A stretch of 11,274 nt of DNA, from NCBI GenBank assembly GCA_903929845.1, contig CAIYWF010000103.1, positions 1-11,274 on the forward strand, written 5' to 3'. Positions 1-7,028 of this stretch are shown here, piece by piece. A program made the translations under genes and the position numbers. Position 1 is the stretch's first letter, and every line of letters begins with the position of its first letter. The notes below the pieces were generated by a model. That model did no database searches. It was not told the DNA's origin and worked only from the letters and a program-made list of their open reading frames with translations. Source of the DNA: an uncultured Chlorobiaceae bacterium. Its GTDB lineage: Bacteria; Bacteroidota; Chlorobiia; Chlorobiales; Chlorobiaceae.

Positions 1-700
1 ACTCCTGTTCGGCTTGATCGCCGAGGTAGCGGGTATCGACCAGAAAGAGCACCCGTTTGGCATCGGCATGTTTCAGCAGGCGGTAGATGGAGGTGATGGC
101 CGTGAAGGTTTTGCCTGAGCCGGTGGCCATCTGGACGAGCGCCCTCGGGCGTGCGTCACGGAACGACTGCTCCAGATTGTTGATAGCGAGGGTCTGGCAC
201 TCCCGTAAACCCTGCGGATCCAGCTCCGCCATCTGCTGCATTCGTCCTCTCAGACTTTGCTCCTTGCTGAGCCACTCGCGGAGTGTTTCCGGTCGGTGAA
301 AGGTAAACACCGGTCGTGAGCGTGGTTTGGGGTCGCGGTAGTCGGTAAAGTGGGTCAAGACGCCGGTGCTTTCGTAGACAAACGGCAACGGGTTGTTGTT
401 GAGATGCTTCAGCTTGCTGCCAGCATATCCCGACGATTGATCTTCCACAGTGGTGAGGTGATGCCCCTCCTCTTCTCTTTTTGCCTCAATGATTCCAACG
501 GGTTTGCGATCGACAAACAACACGTAGTCGGCCTCCGTCCCATCCTTCATCGGGTAGTGCGTCACCGCGATACCTGCTGAAAGATGCCAGTTGATAGTGC
601 TCTTCTTCTGAACTGCCCATCCCGCCGCCATGAGCTGCCGGTCGATGGTGTCGCGAGCGTTCTGCTCGGGAGTCTGGTTCAGAGAGCCTTTTTCTGGCAT
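1..700 (-). CDS. hsdR: Type I restriction endonuclease subunit R, N-terminal part (cut by left window edge)
   Basis: Translating the minus strand from the ATG at 700-698 gives 233 uninterrupted codons that are still open at base 1, so this is the start of a longer gene. Residues about 1-130 fit the HsdR N-terminal nuclease domain: D58 followed by IEAK (E72, K74) has the PD-(D/E)xK spacing. A Q-tip-like segment LRECQ lies near 165-169, followed by Walker A ATGSGKT (192-198) and helicase motif Ia-like RVLFLVDTRYLG (216-227). This is the order seen in HsdR, the subunit that translocates DNA using ATP and cleaves it together with HsdM and HsdS, which would have to lie to the left. The start is the first ATG after an in-frame TAA; no Shine-Dalgarno is visible. 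The rest of the helicase and the C-terminal HsdM-binding region are outside the window. The region looks richer in GC-ending codons than its neighbours, which may indicate transfer. A non-type-I SF2 helicase-nuclease is possible but less likely. Confidence 0.85.
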   Translation of the reverse strand, partial: MPEKGSLNQTPEQNARDTIDRQLMAAGWAVQKKSTINWHLSAGIAVTHYPMKDGTEADYVLFVDRKPVGIIEAKREEEGHHLTTVEDQSSGYAGSKLKHLNNNPLPFVYESTGVLTHFTDYRDPKPRSRPVFTFHRPETLREWLSKEQSLRGRMQQMAELDPQGLRECQTLAINNLEQSFRDARPRALVQMATGSGKTFTAITSIYRLLKHADAKRVLFLVDTRYLGDQAEQE

Positions 701-930
701 AAAGAGAGTTTGGAGAATCAGAATACAACAATAATCGCTTTGGTTTTAATGTACATAACTTCACAGAAGTACTGCAATGAGAATGCCGTGATTGCTGTTT
801 CCTTCTATAATTTATTATCTTGAGAGTAGTTTTACGCCCCTTTGCGGGCAGTGTTTGCGCTGGCCTGCTGTTGTGATTCCATGAAGGCACTTGAAAGATA
901 TTATCGACACATTATAAAAAGAGTTAACGA
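701..930. other. AT-rich divergent intergenic region between hsdR and the RNase gene
   Basis: This 230-base spacer separates two genes pointing away from each other, so it should hold both promoters. I see no coding frame with protein-like composition. It contains a short inverted repeat, acttc-aca-gaagt, near 758-770 and a GC-rich GCCC/GGGC hairpin at 836-849 with no T-tract on either side. Neither matches a known element that I can name. Confidence 0.5.
891..918 (+). promoter_or_regulatory. Possible sigma-70-type promoter for the RNase gene
   Basis: TTGAAA at 891-896 and TATAAA at 913-918 are separated by 16 bases. If used, transcription would begin only about 6-8 bases before the ATG at 931, giving an almost leaderless mRNA. 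That would fit the very weak ribosome binding site (only aaaaagag nearby). This is a pattern match by eye in an AT-rich spacer, so it is weak evidence. Confidence 0.3.
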
Positions 931-2607
931 ATGAAGAAAAGTTCCACGAAACAGTTGCTGATGAACAAGACCGGTGACGAGATACAGGTTGCGCTGGTTG
1001 AGGAGGGTCGTCTGGCCGAGTTGATTATTGAGCGGCCTGAAAGCCGGAGAAGTATCGGTGATATTTATCTTGGTCGGGTGCACAAGGTTGTTGAGGGGTT
1101 GAAGGCTGCTTTTGTCGATATTGGGCAGAAGTCTGACGGGTTCCTCCATTTTTCGGATGTGGGCACTACCAACGAGGATTATCGTGCGCTGATTGAGGAT
1201 GATGAGGATGATGATGAGAATGGAGATGATACGCCGCAGGCTGTCCGGGCTGGTGATGAACCGGATGTTGTGGCCAATGTAAAGCAGGCGGCTCGCAGTG
1301 GCAGCAAGGCCCCGTCGGCTGATGATCAGGAGCGGGCGGAAAAAAGGCAGTCCTACACCCAGATTATTGCAGGCAAGCTCAAACCGAATGACTCTATTCT
1401 GGTGCAGGTTATCAAGGAGCCAATCAGCAGCAAGGGCTCTCGTCTTACCTCTGATATTACCATTGCCGGTCGCTTCATGGTGCTTCTGCCTTTTGGTGGA
1501 GGCCAGGTTGCGGTCTCCCGCCGTGTGATTGCCCGCAAGGAGCGTTCAAGGCTGAAAAAGCTGGTGCGTTCGATGCTTCCCGAAGGTTTTGGTGCCATTA
1601 TCCGTACGGTGGCTGAAGACCAGGAGGAGGCGCTTTTAAAGCAGGATCTTGAGAAACTGCTTGCCAAGTGGACGCAGATTGAGGAACAGTTGCAGGACGC
1701 AGCTCCTCCCCAGTTGATTTTCAAGGAGGATACCATCATTTCAAGTGTGCTGCGCGACTCTCTTACCTCCGATGTCTCTGAAATTGTTGCGAATTCTCCT
1801 GTTATCTACCAGGAGACACTGAACTATATCCAGTGGGCGGCGCCTGAAATGGTGAAAAATGTTACTTTCTACCAGGGCAAGCTGCCCCTTTTTGAAGGGT
1901 ACGGGATTGCCAAGGATGTTGAATCGATCTTTTCTCGCAAAGTATGGCTCAAGTCGGGTGGCTATATTATTATCGAGCATACTGAGGCGATGGTTGTTGT
2001 TGATGTCAACAGCGGTCGCTATGCGGCAAAGCGTGAGCAGGAGGAGAACTCCCTGAAAACCAACCTTGAGGCGGCGCGTGAGGTGGTTCGTCAGTTGCGG
2101 CTGCGTGATATCGGCGGCATTATTGTGGTTGATTTTATAGATATGCTTGATCAGAAGAATGCCAAGAAGGTCTACGATTCCATGAAAGCGGAGTTGCGCA
2201 ATGATCGTGCAAAGTCGAACATTCTGCCGATGTCGGACTTTGGCATTATGCAGATTACCCGTGAAAGGATTCGGCCAAGCCTTATGCAGCGTATGGGTGA
2301 TCAGTGCCCCGCGTGTGGAGGGAGCGGTGTAGTGCAGGCGAGGTTTACGACCATCAACCAGATAGAGCGGTGGTTGCGGAAGTATGCGCTACAGCACCCC
2401 ATGAAGTTTCAGCAGCTTGACCTCTACGTCAGCCCGACGGTTGTTGAGCCACTGCAGAACAGTGATTTGAAGACGGAGCTGAAATGGTTTCTTCAGCACA
2501 TGCTTTTTGTACAGGTGAAGCCTGATGAAAGCCTCAGAAGTGACGATTTCAGGTTTTACAGCCGGAAAAATAACAAGGATATTACCGCCGAATATGGCGA
2601 CATATAA
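931..2607 (+). CDS. rng: Rne/Rng family ribonuclease (RNase E/G)
   Basis: This 558-residue protein is a cytoplasmic single-strand endoribonuclease of the RNase E/G family, acting in rRNA maturation and mRNA decay. An S1 RNA-binding domain begins near residue 38 (GDIYLGRV, FVDIGQKSDGFL) and resumes near 143-190 after a roughly 60-residue insertion rich in Asp/Glu. The catalytic core follows: VVVDVNSG (D358) and VVDFIDM (D401) correspond to the two magnesium-binding aspartates D303 and D346 of E. coli RNase E. CPACGGSG (C459, C462) is the Zn-link that holds dimers together. The C-terminus ends soon after the small domain, as in RNase G, with no long degradosome scaffold. It starts a plus-strand cluster with dapD 15 bases downstream. 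The ATG at 931 is preferred because the RNase-like N-terminus (MNKTGDEIQVALVEEGRLAEL) begins just after it. The ribosome binding site is poor. Confidence 0.93.
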   Translation: MKKSSTKQLLMNKTGDEIQVALVEEGRLAELIIERPESRRSIGDIYLGRVHKVVEGLKAAFVDIGQKSDGFLHFSDVGTTNEDYRALIEDDEDDDENGDDTPQAVRAGDEPDVVANVKQAARSGSKAPSADDQERAEKRQSYTQIIAGKLKPNDSILVQVIKEPISSKGSRLTSDITIAGRFMVLLPFGGGQVAVSRRVIARKERSRLKKLVRSMLPEGFGAIIRTVAEDQEEALLKQDLEKLLAKWTQIEEQLQDAAPPQLIFKEDTIISSVLRDSLTSDVSEIVANSPVIYQETLNYIQWAAPEMVKNVTFYQGKLPLFEGYGIAKDVESIFSRKVWLKSGGYIIIEHTEAMVVVDVNSGRYAAKREQEENSLKTNLEAAREVVRQLRLRDIGGIIVVDFIDMLDQKNAKKVYDSMKAELRNDRAKSNILPMSDFGIMQITRERIRPSLMQRMGDQCPACGGSGVVQARFTTINQIERWLRKYALQHPMKFQQLDLYVSPTVVEPLQNSDLKTELKWFLQHMLFVQVKPDESLRSDDFRFYSRKNNKDITAEYGDI

Positions 2608-2622
2608 CATAGAAAGCACGTT

Positions 2623-3486
2623 ATGGGACAGTATGATGTATTGAAAGAGGCTATTCTCGATTTTTCATCGCTTGGTGTTGCTGCACTCTGGGAAATTCCC
2701 GGTGCGCGCACGGTCTTTGATGAGTTCAAGCAGTTGCTTAATGAAGGGAAGGTAAGAGCGGCCGAAAAATGTGGTGGCGAGTGGGTGGTTAACTTCTGGG
2801 TCAAGGAGGGGATTTTGCTTGGCATGCGTCTCGGCAGACTGCAGGAAAGCTATTTGTCGTTTGATGAGCCTGGGAACAAGTTTGCCTTTATCGACAAGGA
2901 TACTTGGCCGCTCAAAAAGATAACTCTCGAAAACAATGTCCGCATTGTTCCCGGTGGATCGGCAGTGCGTGATGGCTCATATCTGGCCCCAACTGTTGTC
3001 ATGATGCCGCCAGCGTATGTCAATGTCGGCGCTTATGTTGATGAGGGAACCATGATTGATTCACATGCGCTTGTGGGAAGCTGCGCGCAGGTTGGCAAGA
3101 AGGTGCATCTTTCGGCGGCAGTGCAGGTTGGCGGTGTGCTTGAGCCTATTGGCGCTATGCCGGTCATTATTGAGGATGAAGTGATGGTTGGTGGAAACTG
3201 CGGCATTTATGAGGGCACCATTGTTCGCGAGCGGGCGGTTATCGGTACAGGGGTAATCCTGAACGGCTCAACGCCTGTCTACGATCTTGCCCGCAATGCC
3301 ATTTACCGAAAAACTGCCGAGTCTCCGCTTGTCATTCCTGCGGGCGCAGTTGTTGTTGCCGGATCACGCAGGATCAAGGGCGACTTTGCCGCAGAGCACG
3401 GGCTTTCCATCTATACGCCGGTGATTATTAAATATCGTGACGAACGGACTGACAGCGCAACAGCTCTGGAAGAGGCTCTCAGGTAA
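2623..3486 (+). CDS. dapD: 2,3,4,5-tetrahydropyridine-2,6-dicarboxylate N-succinyltransferase
   Basis: This 287-residue enzyme transfers succinyl from succinyl-CoA to tetrahydrodipicolinate in the succinylase route to meso-diaminopimelate and lysine. Residues 1-100 form the helical N-terminal domain typical of DapD. From about 105 to 250 the hexapeptide-repeat left-handed beta-helix is clear, with the signature blocks DEGTMID (140-146), GSCAQVGKKVHLS (152-164) and GGVLEP (170-175), close to the E. coli DapD pattern. The C-terminus (about 260-287) forms the usual strand and tail. Length is slightly above the 274 residues of the E. coli enzyme. It lies 15 bases after the RNase gene and 3 bases before the protease gene, suggesting one transcript. 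The Shine-Dalgarno is weak (agaaag). The protein is soluble and cytoplasmic; the family is expected to be trimeric. An acyltransferase of different specificity is unlikely given the signature blocks. Confidence 0.93.
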   Translation: MGQYDVLKEAILDFSSLGVAALWEIPGARTVFDEFKQLLNEGKVRAAEKCGGEWVVNFWVKEGILLGMRLGRLQESYLSFDEPGNKFAFIDKDTWPLKKITLENNVRIVPGGSAVRDGSYLAPTVVMMPPAYVNVGAYVDEGTMIDSHALVGSCAQVGKKVHLSAAVQVGGVLEPIGAMPVIIEDEVMVGGNCGIYEGTIVRERAVIGTGVILNGSTPVYDLARNAIYRKTAESPLVIPAGAVVVAGSRRIKGDFAAEHGLSIYTPVIIKYRDERTDSATALEEALR

Positions 3487-3489
3487 TAT

Positions 3490-5205
3490 ATGCAAAGCAA
3501 CAAAGAGTGTAACGGACGTAGGTGCCTTTCTCTGTGGCAGAGGGTGCCGGGCATCATGGCGGCTTTTCTTTTTTTCTTTTGTCTCTTTCCCTCCCCTCTT
3601 TCTGCGGTATCTGTTCACGAAAAGGAATATTTCGACATCATTAAGGGGGTCGATCTTTTTGGTGAGGTGTATCGCGAGGTCTCAACCGGTTATGTGGATC
3701 CGCTTGATGTCAGCGAGCTGATGTATGCAGGGATCGACGGCATGCTTCGTACTCTTGATCCTTATACGGTATTTCTTGACGAAGAGGATTCCGGTGAGCT
3801 TGATGAGATGACCAGTGGACAGTATGTCGGTGTTGGTATTACCATTGCAACTCTTGATGGAGGCTATTTTGTTACATCGGTGGTTGATGGCTATGCGGCA
3901 GCAAAAGCGGGCATCAGGGTGGGCGACAGCATCCTTGCCATCAACAACAAGGAGGTTAAGAATACGTCTCTTGCAGAGGTCAAGGTACTGATCAAGGGAG
4001 CTGTCGGCACTTCGCTTGCCATTCAGTTCGAGCGTCAGGGAACCCCCCCGTTTACCATAACTCTGGTGCGGGAGGAGGTTCGGGCACGTGCGGTGAGCTA
4101 TGCGGCTCTTTTTCAGGGTATCGGCTATATCGAGGTGAAGAATTTCAGCACCCGTTCAGCCAATGAACTTCGCTCCGCCATTCTTGGTCTTCAGCAGGAG
4201 GCCAAAGAGCAGCGTACGCCGATGAAAGGCATTATTCTCGACCTGAGAAACAATCCCGGTGGTCTGCTGAATGCTGCGGTTGATGTTACTTCCCTGTTTG
4301 TCCGCAAAGGGAGTGAGGTAGTTTCCATTCGGGGGCGCTCTGTGGAAATGGCAAAATCATATCTGACAGAGACTCCTCCGCTTGATGTTGCGCTTCCTCT
4401 TGTGGTTCTTGTCAACAAAGAGAGTGCTTCTGCTGCAGAAATTGTTGCTGGCGCAATCCAGGATCTGGATCGCGGGGTTATTATCGGTGAGCGTTCTTTT
4501 GGGAAAGGGCTTGTGCAGTCAGTTATCAGGATTTCCTACGATAATACCCTGAAGCTTACAACGGCGAAATACTATACTCCCTCAGGTCGTTTGATCCAGA
4601 AAGAGAACAAAGCGGCGCATGAATCGCGCAAGGTGCTTCCGAAGGCTCCCGGGAATAATGCGTCACAGGTTTTCTATACCAAAAACAAGAGAATAGTGTA
4701 CGGTAGTGGTGGTATTACCCCTGATATTGAGCTTTCGGAACAGGTTACTTCTCCCTATCTTTCGGAACTTCGCAAGAAAGGGATGCTTTTTCTTTTTGCT
4801 TCCCTCTACAGTTCTTCTTCTCCCGTCATGCCTCCGCAACCGCTTGACCGTCAACAACTTCTGGCGTTATTTGGCAACTTTCTGCGCGATAAAAAATTTG
4901 TCTATACCTCTGACTCAGAACGTCGTTTCAATGAGCTGAAAGAGAGTATGAAAAAAGTTCAGCCGCAGCAAATCGATAACGACCTGAACAGTCTCAGCTC
5001 GCTGCAGCAGGAGATTGACCGGCTGAAGGAGCAGGAAATCGAGAAAGAGTCAACTGGAGTGGCGAAGGCTCTTGAAGTGGAGATTCTTCGCCATTATAAA
5101 GAACCTCTTGCACGACGGGTGGAACTTGATGATGATCCTGATGTTACAAAAGCGATTGAGATACTTTCCGATTCCAGGAAGTATTCCTCGATTCTTCATC
5201 CCTGA
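3490..5205 (+). CDS. S41 family C-terminal processing peptidase, exported
   Basis: This 571-residue serine protease belongs to the CtpA/Prc family, which trims or degrades proteins from their C-terminus in the cell envelope. Residues 1-39 look like a signal peptide: basic start (RR, QR), hydrophobic core at 22-37 and a PLSA cleavage-type end. A PDZ domain spans about 108-195 (YVGVGITI ... AAKAGIRVGD). The S41 core covers about 205-375 and holds the GIILDLRNNPGG strand, the nucleophile S314 in ESASAAEI and the general base K339 in GERSFGKG. The 25-residue Ser-Lys spacing matches E. coli Prc. After GGITPDIE (407-414) comes a charged, partly coiled-coil tail to 571 that ordinary CtpA proteins lack. 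The start lies 3 bases after the dapD stop with AGG inside the dapD end, suggesting coupled translation. The natural substrate cannot be read from the sequence. Confidence 0.93.
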   Translation: MQSNKECNGRRCLSLWQRVPGIMAAFLFFFCLFPSPLSAVSVHEKEYFDIIKGVDLFGEVYREVSTGYVDPLDVSELMYAGIDGMLRTLDPYTVFLDEEDSGELDEMTSGQYVGVGITIATLDGGYFVTSVVDGYAAAKAGIRVGDSILAINNKEVKNTSLAEVKVLIKGAVGTSLAIQFERQGTPPFTITLVREEVRARAVSYAALFQGIGYIEVKNFSTRSANELRSAILGLQQEAKEQRTPMKGIILDLRNNPGGLLNAAVDVTSLFVRKGSEVVSIRGRSVEMAKSYLTETPPLDVALPLVVLVNKESASAAEIVAGAIQDLDRGVIIGERSFGKGLVQSVIRISYDNTLKLTTAKYYTPSGRLIQKENKAAHESRKVLPKAPGNNASQVFYTKNKRIVYGSGGITPDIELSEQVTSPYLSELRKKGMLFLFASLYSSSSPVMPPQPLDRQQLLALFGNFLRDKKFVYTSDSERRFNELKESMKKVQPQQIDNDLNSLSSLQQEIDRLKEQEIEKESTGVAKALEVEILRHYKEPLARRVELDDDPDVTKAIEILSDSRKYSSILHP

Positions 5206-5882
5206 GCGTGGTTCAACTGCTCTTGTTTAAATTCCCTGATTTTACGGTGCGCTCCGAAGGCAATCATGAGATTGCTCACCGTCAGCAGGCTTTCAGCAAG
5301 CCCGTGCAGCAGATCGTCGTGTGAAAGTGTCGAATATCCCCTCACTTGGGTGGCAAGGTACATGCAGAAAATGGTGACTGAAATGAAGACCAACACGAAC
5401 CAGAAGCCGGCAATGGTCAAGCCTGAAAATATGGTTTTGTCACGTTTATGGACTATCAGCAGAAGCACCAGAAAGGCGAGATAGACGATGCTTGAGAGTT
5501 GTAGAATGGCATCAAAGATATCAGCGCCAAGGTAGGATTGCGGTTTTCCGGCAATCATGATGGCGGCAATGGCTGCTGTATATCCAGCGACAGGTGCTTT
5601 TTTGGTTGATTTCAGCAGGTTGATGGTTGCAAGCAGGAGCGCTGTGCTGCCAAAAAGATTGATGAGTTCCGACATATCAAGAAGGAGCGGAATCGTATCC
5701 CCTGAGATGTGGTAGCTCAGCACAAAAAAGCTGCCGCTCCAGTGCGGCAGCATGGCGAGGCCAAAGAGGCGAATCTCGCGCCGCCCCGTTATTTTTCCAT
5801 AATGAAACAGCAGGGCTGCGGCAATTCCCCATTCCAGAGCAGAGGAGATATGAATGACCCAGTTGGGAAACGAAAGAAGCAT
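5196..5882 (-). CDS. Ycf49-like membrane protein, DUF2499-DUF3593 fusion
   Basis: This 228-residue protein has about seven hydrophobic segments (roughly 9-27, 38-58, 66-90, 98-112, 124-146, 153-178, 190-211). Residues 3-92 match what I recall of DUF2499/Ycf49 from cyanobacteria and plastids: LSFPNWVIHISS, EW, YGKITG, then AMLPHWSG and YH. Residues about 120-213 resemble DUF3593, with GLTIAGFWFVLVFISVTI and LLHGLAESLLTVSN. In oxygenic phototrophs these are, as I recall, usually separate families, so here they seem fused. No enzymatic function is established; conserved His and Trp in membrane segments could bind a pigment, haem or lipid, but that is inference. Its ATG directly abuts the bchP stop (TGAATG), with AAGG upstream as a ribosome binding site, so the two are likely translated together. 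Its 3' end overlaps the convergent protease gene by 10 bases. The membrane nature is certain; the family assignment is from memory. Confidence 0.78.
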   Translation of the reverse strand: MLLSFPNWVIHISSALEWGIAAALLFHYGKITGRREIRLFGLAMLPHWSGSFFVLSYHISGDTIPLLLDMSELINLFGSTALLLATINLLKSTKKAPVAGYTAAIAAIMIAGKPQSYLGADIFDAILQLSSIVYLAFLVLLLIVHKRDKTIFSGLTIAGFWFVLVFISVTIFCMYLATQVRGYSTLSHDDLLHGLAESLLTVSNLMIAFGAHRKIREFKQEQLNHAQG

Positions 5883-7025
5883 TCAGGAGCCCTTAATGAG
5901 GTGATAAACATTTTTGGAAAAGATTTTCATCTGAACCGGCCAGGAGGCAGGGATCATTTTCTTGTATAGGTAGGAGTCGAAGGTGATCCGCTGCACGTCA
6001 TCATCAGCGCAAATAGCGACAAAACTCTCCCGCAGCCGGTCGTTTCGGTAATAGGCTGCCTGTAACACCTCAAGTCCGAAAAAGATCGGGGCATAGAGCT
6101 TTCGGAACTCTTTTTCATAGTTCTTCAGAGGTGTTCCGTGCTTCAGGTGTTCAATCATGGCAAGTGCGCCAAGCTTGCCTGAGCGCATGGCGAAGAAAAT
6201 ACCCTCTCCGTTGGCTGGTGTTACCAGGCCTGCGGCATCTCCGACAAGAATAGCCTTCTCCTGAGTGAATGATTTACGGGGCTTCATCGGTATTTTCGCG
6301 GCCTCGTCAAGATAAGGTGTGTCGGTAATCCCTATTTTTTCAACAAAGCGCTTTTGTAGTGCCTTGATATTGTGCTTGTGATCTTCTGTGCCGGTGCCGA
6401 TTGCCAGGTGATCAGCCTTGGGGAAAATCCAGCCGTAAAAGTCGGGGGATACTTCGCCGTCAAACCAGATTTCAACGATATCACTGAATTTCTGGATGGA
6501 CGGTGTGTACTTGAAGCGCTGCTGCATGGCAATCACCTTCAGCTCGTTGGGAGGAAAGTGCAGCTCATCAGCAGTTTTTGAGTTGGCCCCGTCAGCCCCG
6601 ATAATTCTGCTGGCACGGAGTGGAGGGACTTTGTCGTTGAGGGTGTTGATAACGAAACCCTCACCAGAGTGTGAGATGGATTTGACCAACCCTTCAACCA
6701 CAACAGCGCCAGCTCGCTCAGCTTCAACACGCAGGTAGCGGTCAAATTTTTCACGACGAACCATGCCGACGTAGCCGTTGGGCATGTTCATGTCGATGAC
6801 TCGCCCTTTCGGTGATCGTGCCTTCATCCGGGAGAGCTTCTTTTCAACCAGTTCGGCTGGAATCTTGAACTCTTCAATAAGGCCAAGGGGAATGGCTCCG
6901 CCGCAAGGTTTGACATTGTCAAAGTTGCGTTCAATGAGTACGGTGGAGAGTCCGGCTTTTGCCAGTATGGCAGCGGCAACAGCTCCCGAGGGGCCTCCCC
7001 CTATAACGGCAACATCATAACGCAT
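5883..7025 (-). CDS. bchP: Geranylgeranyl reductase, BchP/ChlP type
   Basis: This 380-residue flavoprotein is predicted to reduce the geranylgeranyl tail of chlorophyll or bacteriochlorophyll (or geranylgeranyl-PP) to phytyl with NADPH, at the membrane surface. The N-terminal Rossmann motif GGGPSG (9-14) ends its beta-alpha-beta unit at E32. KPCGGAIPL (39-47) is characteristic of the ChlP/BchP branch. The second flavin motifs IIGADGAN (141-148) and AILVGDAAGLVTP (258-270) follow in the usual order. No membrane segment is evident. Length is close to the bacterial BchP norm. The start is 3 bases after the glyS stop (TAAGCCATG), with only a weak GGA before it. Green sulfur bacteria can carry a second, bchP-like paralogue, so a role in menaquinone or another isoprenoid cannot be excluded. 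The CGGAIP motif and the Ycf49-like neighbour favour pigment biosynthesis. Confidence 0.87.
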   Translation of the reverse strand: MRYDVAVIGGGPSGAVAAAILAKAGLSTVLIERNFDNVKPCGGAIPLGLIEEFKIPAELVEKKLSRMKARSPKGRVIDMNMPNGYVGMVRREKFDRYLRVEAERAGAVVVEGLVKSISHSGEGFVINTLNDKVPPLRASRIIGADGANSKTADELHFPPNELKVIAMQQRFKYTPSIQKFSDIVEIWFDGEVSPDFYGWIFPKADHLAIGTGTEDHKHNIKALQKRFVEKIGITDTPYLDEAAKIPMKPRKSFTQEKAILVGDAAGLVTPANGEGIFFAMRSGKLGALAMIEHLKHGTPLKNYEKEFRKLYAPIFFGLEVLQAAYYRNDRLRESFVAICADDDVQRITFDSYLYKKMIPASWPVQMKIFSKNVYHLIKGS

Positions 7026-7028
7026 GGC

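Noticed and set aside
836..849. GC-rich hairpin GCCC-GGGC in the hsdR-RNase spacer as terminator or regulator site
   Set aside because: Only a 4-bp stem, with no T-tract on either strand, and both flanking genes start rather than end here.
486..890. 134-codon minus-strand frame starting at 890 that overlaps hsdR
   Set aside because: It is out of frame with hsdR, has an Arg/Ser/His-rich composition and covers the hsdR nuclease domain, whose own frame has clear motifs.
3561..3580. Pyrimidine tract T4-C-T7-C-T4 in the protease gene as a phase-variable site
   Set aside because: It simply encodes the Phe/Leu-rich core of the signal peptide and is interrupted by C, so slippage is not expected to be frequent.
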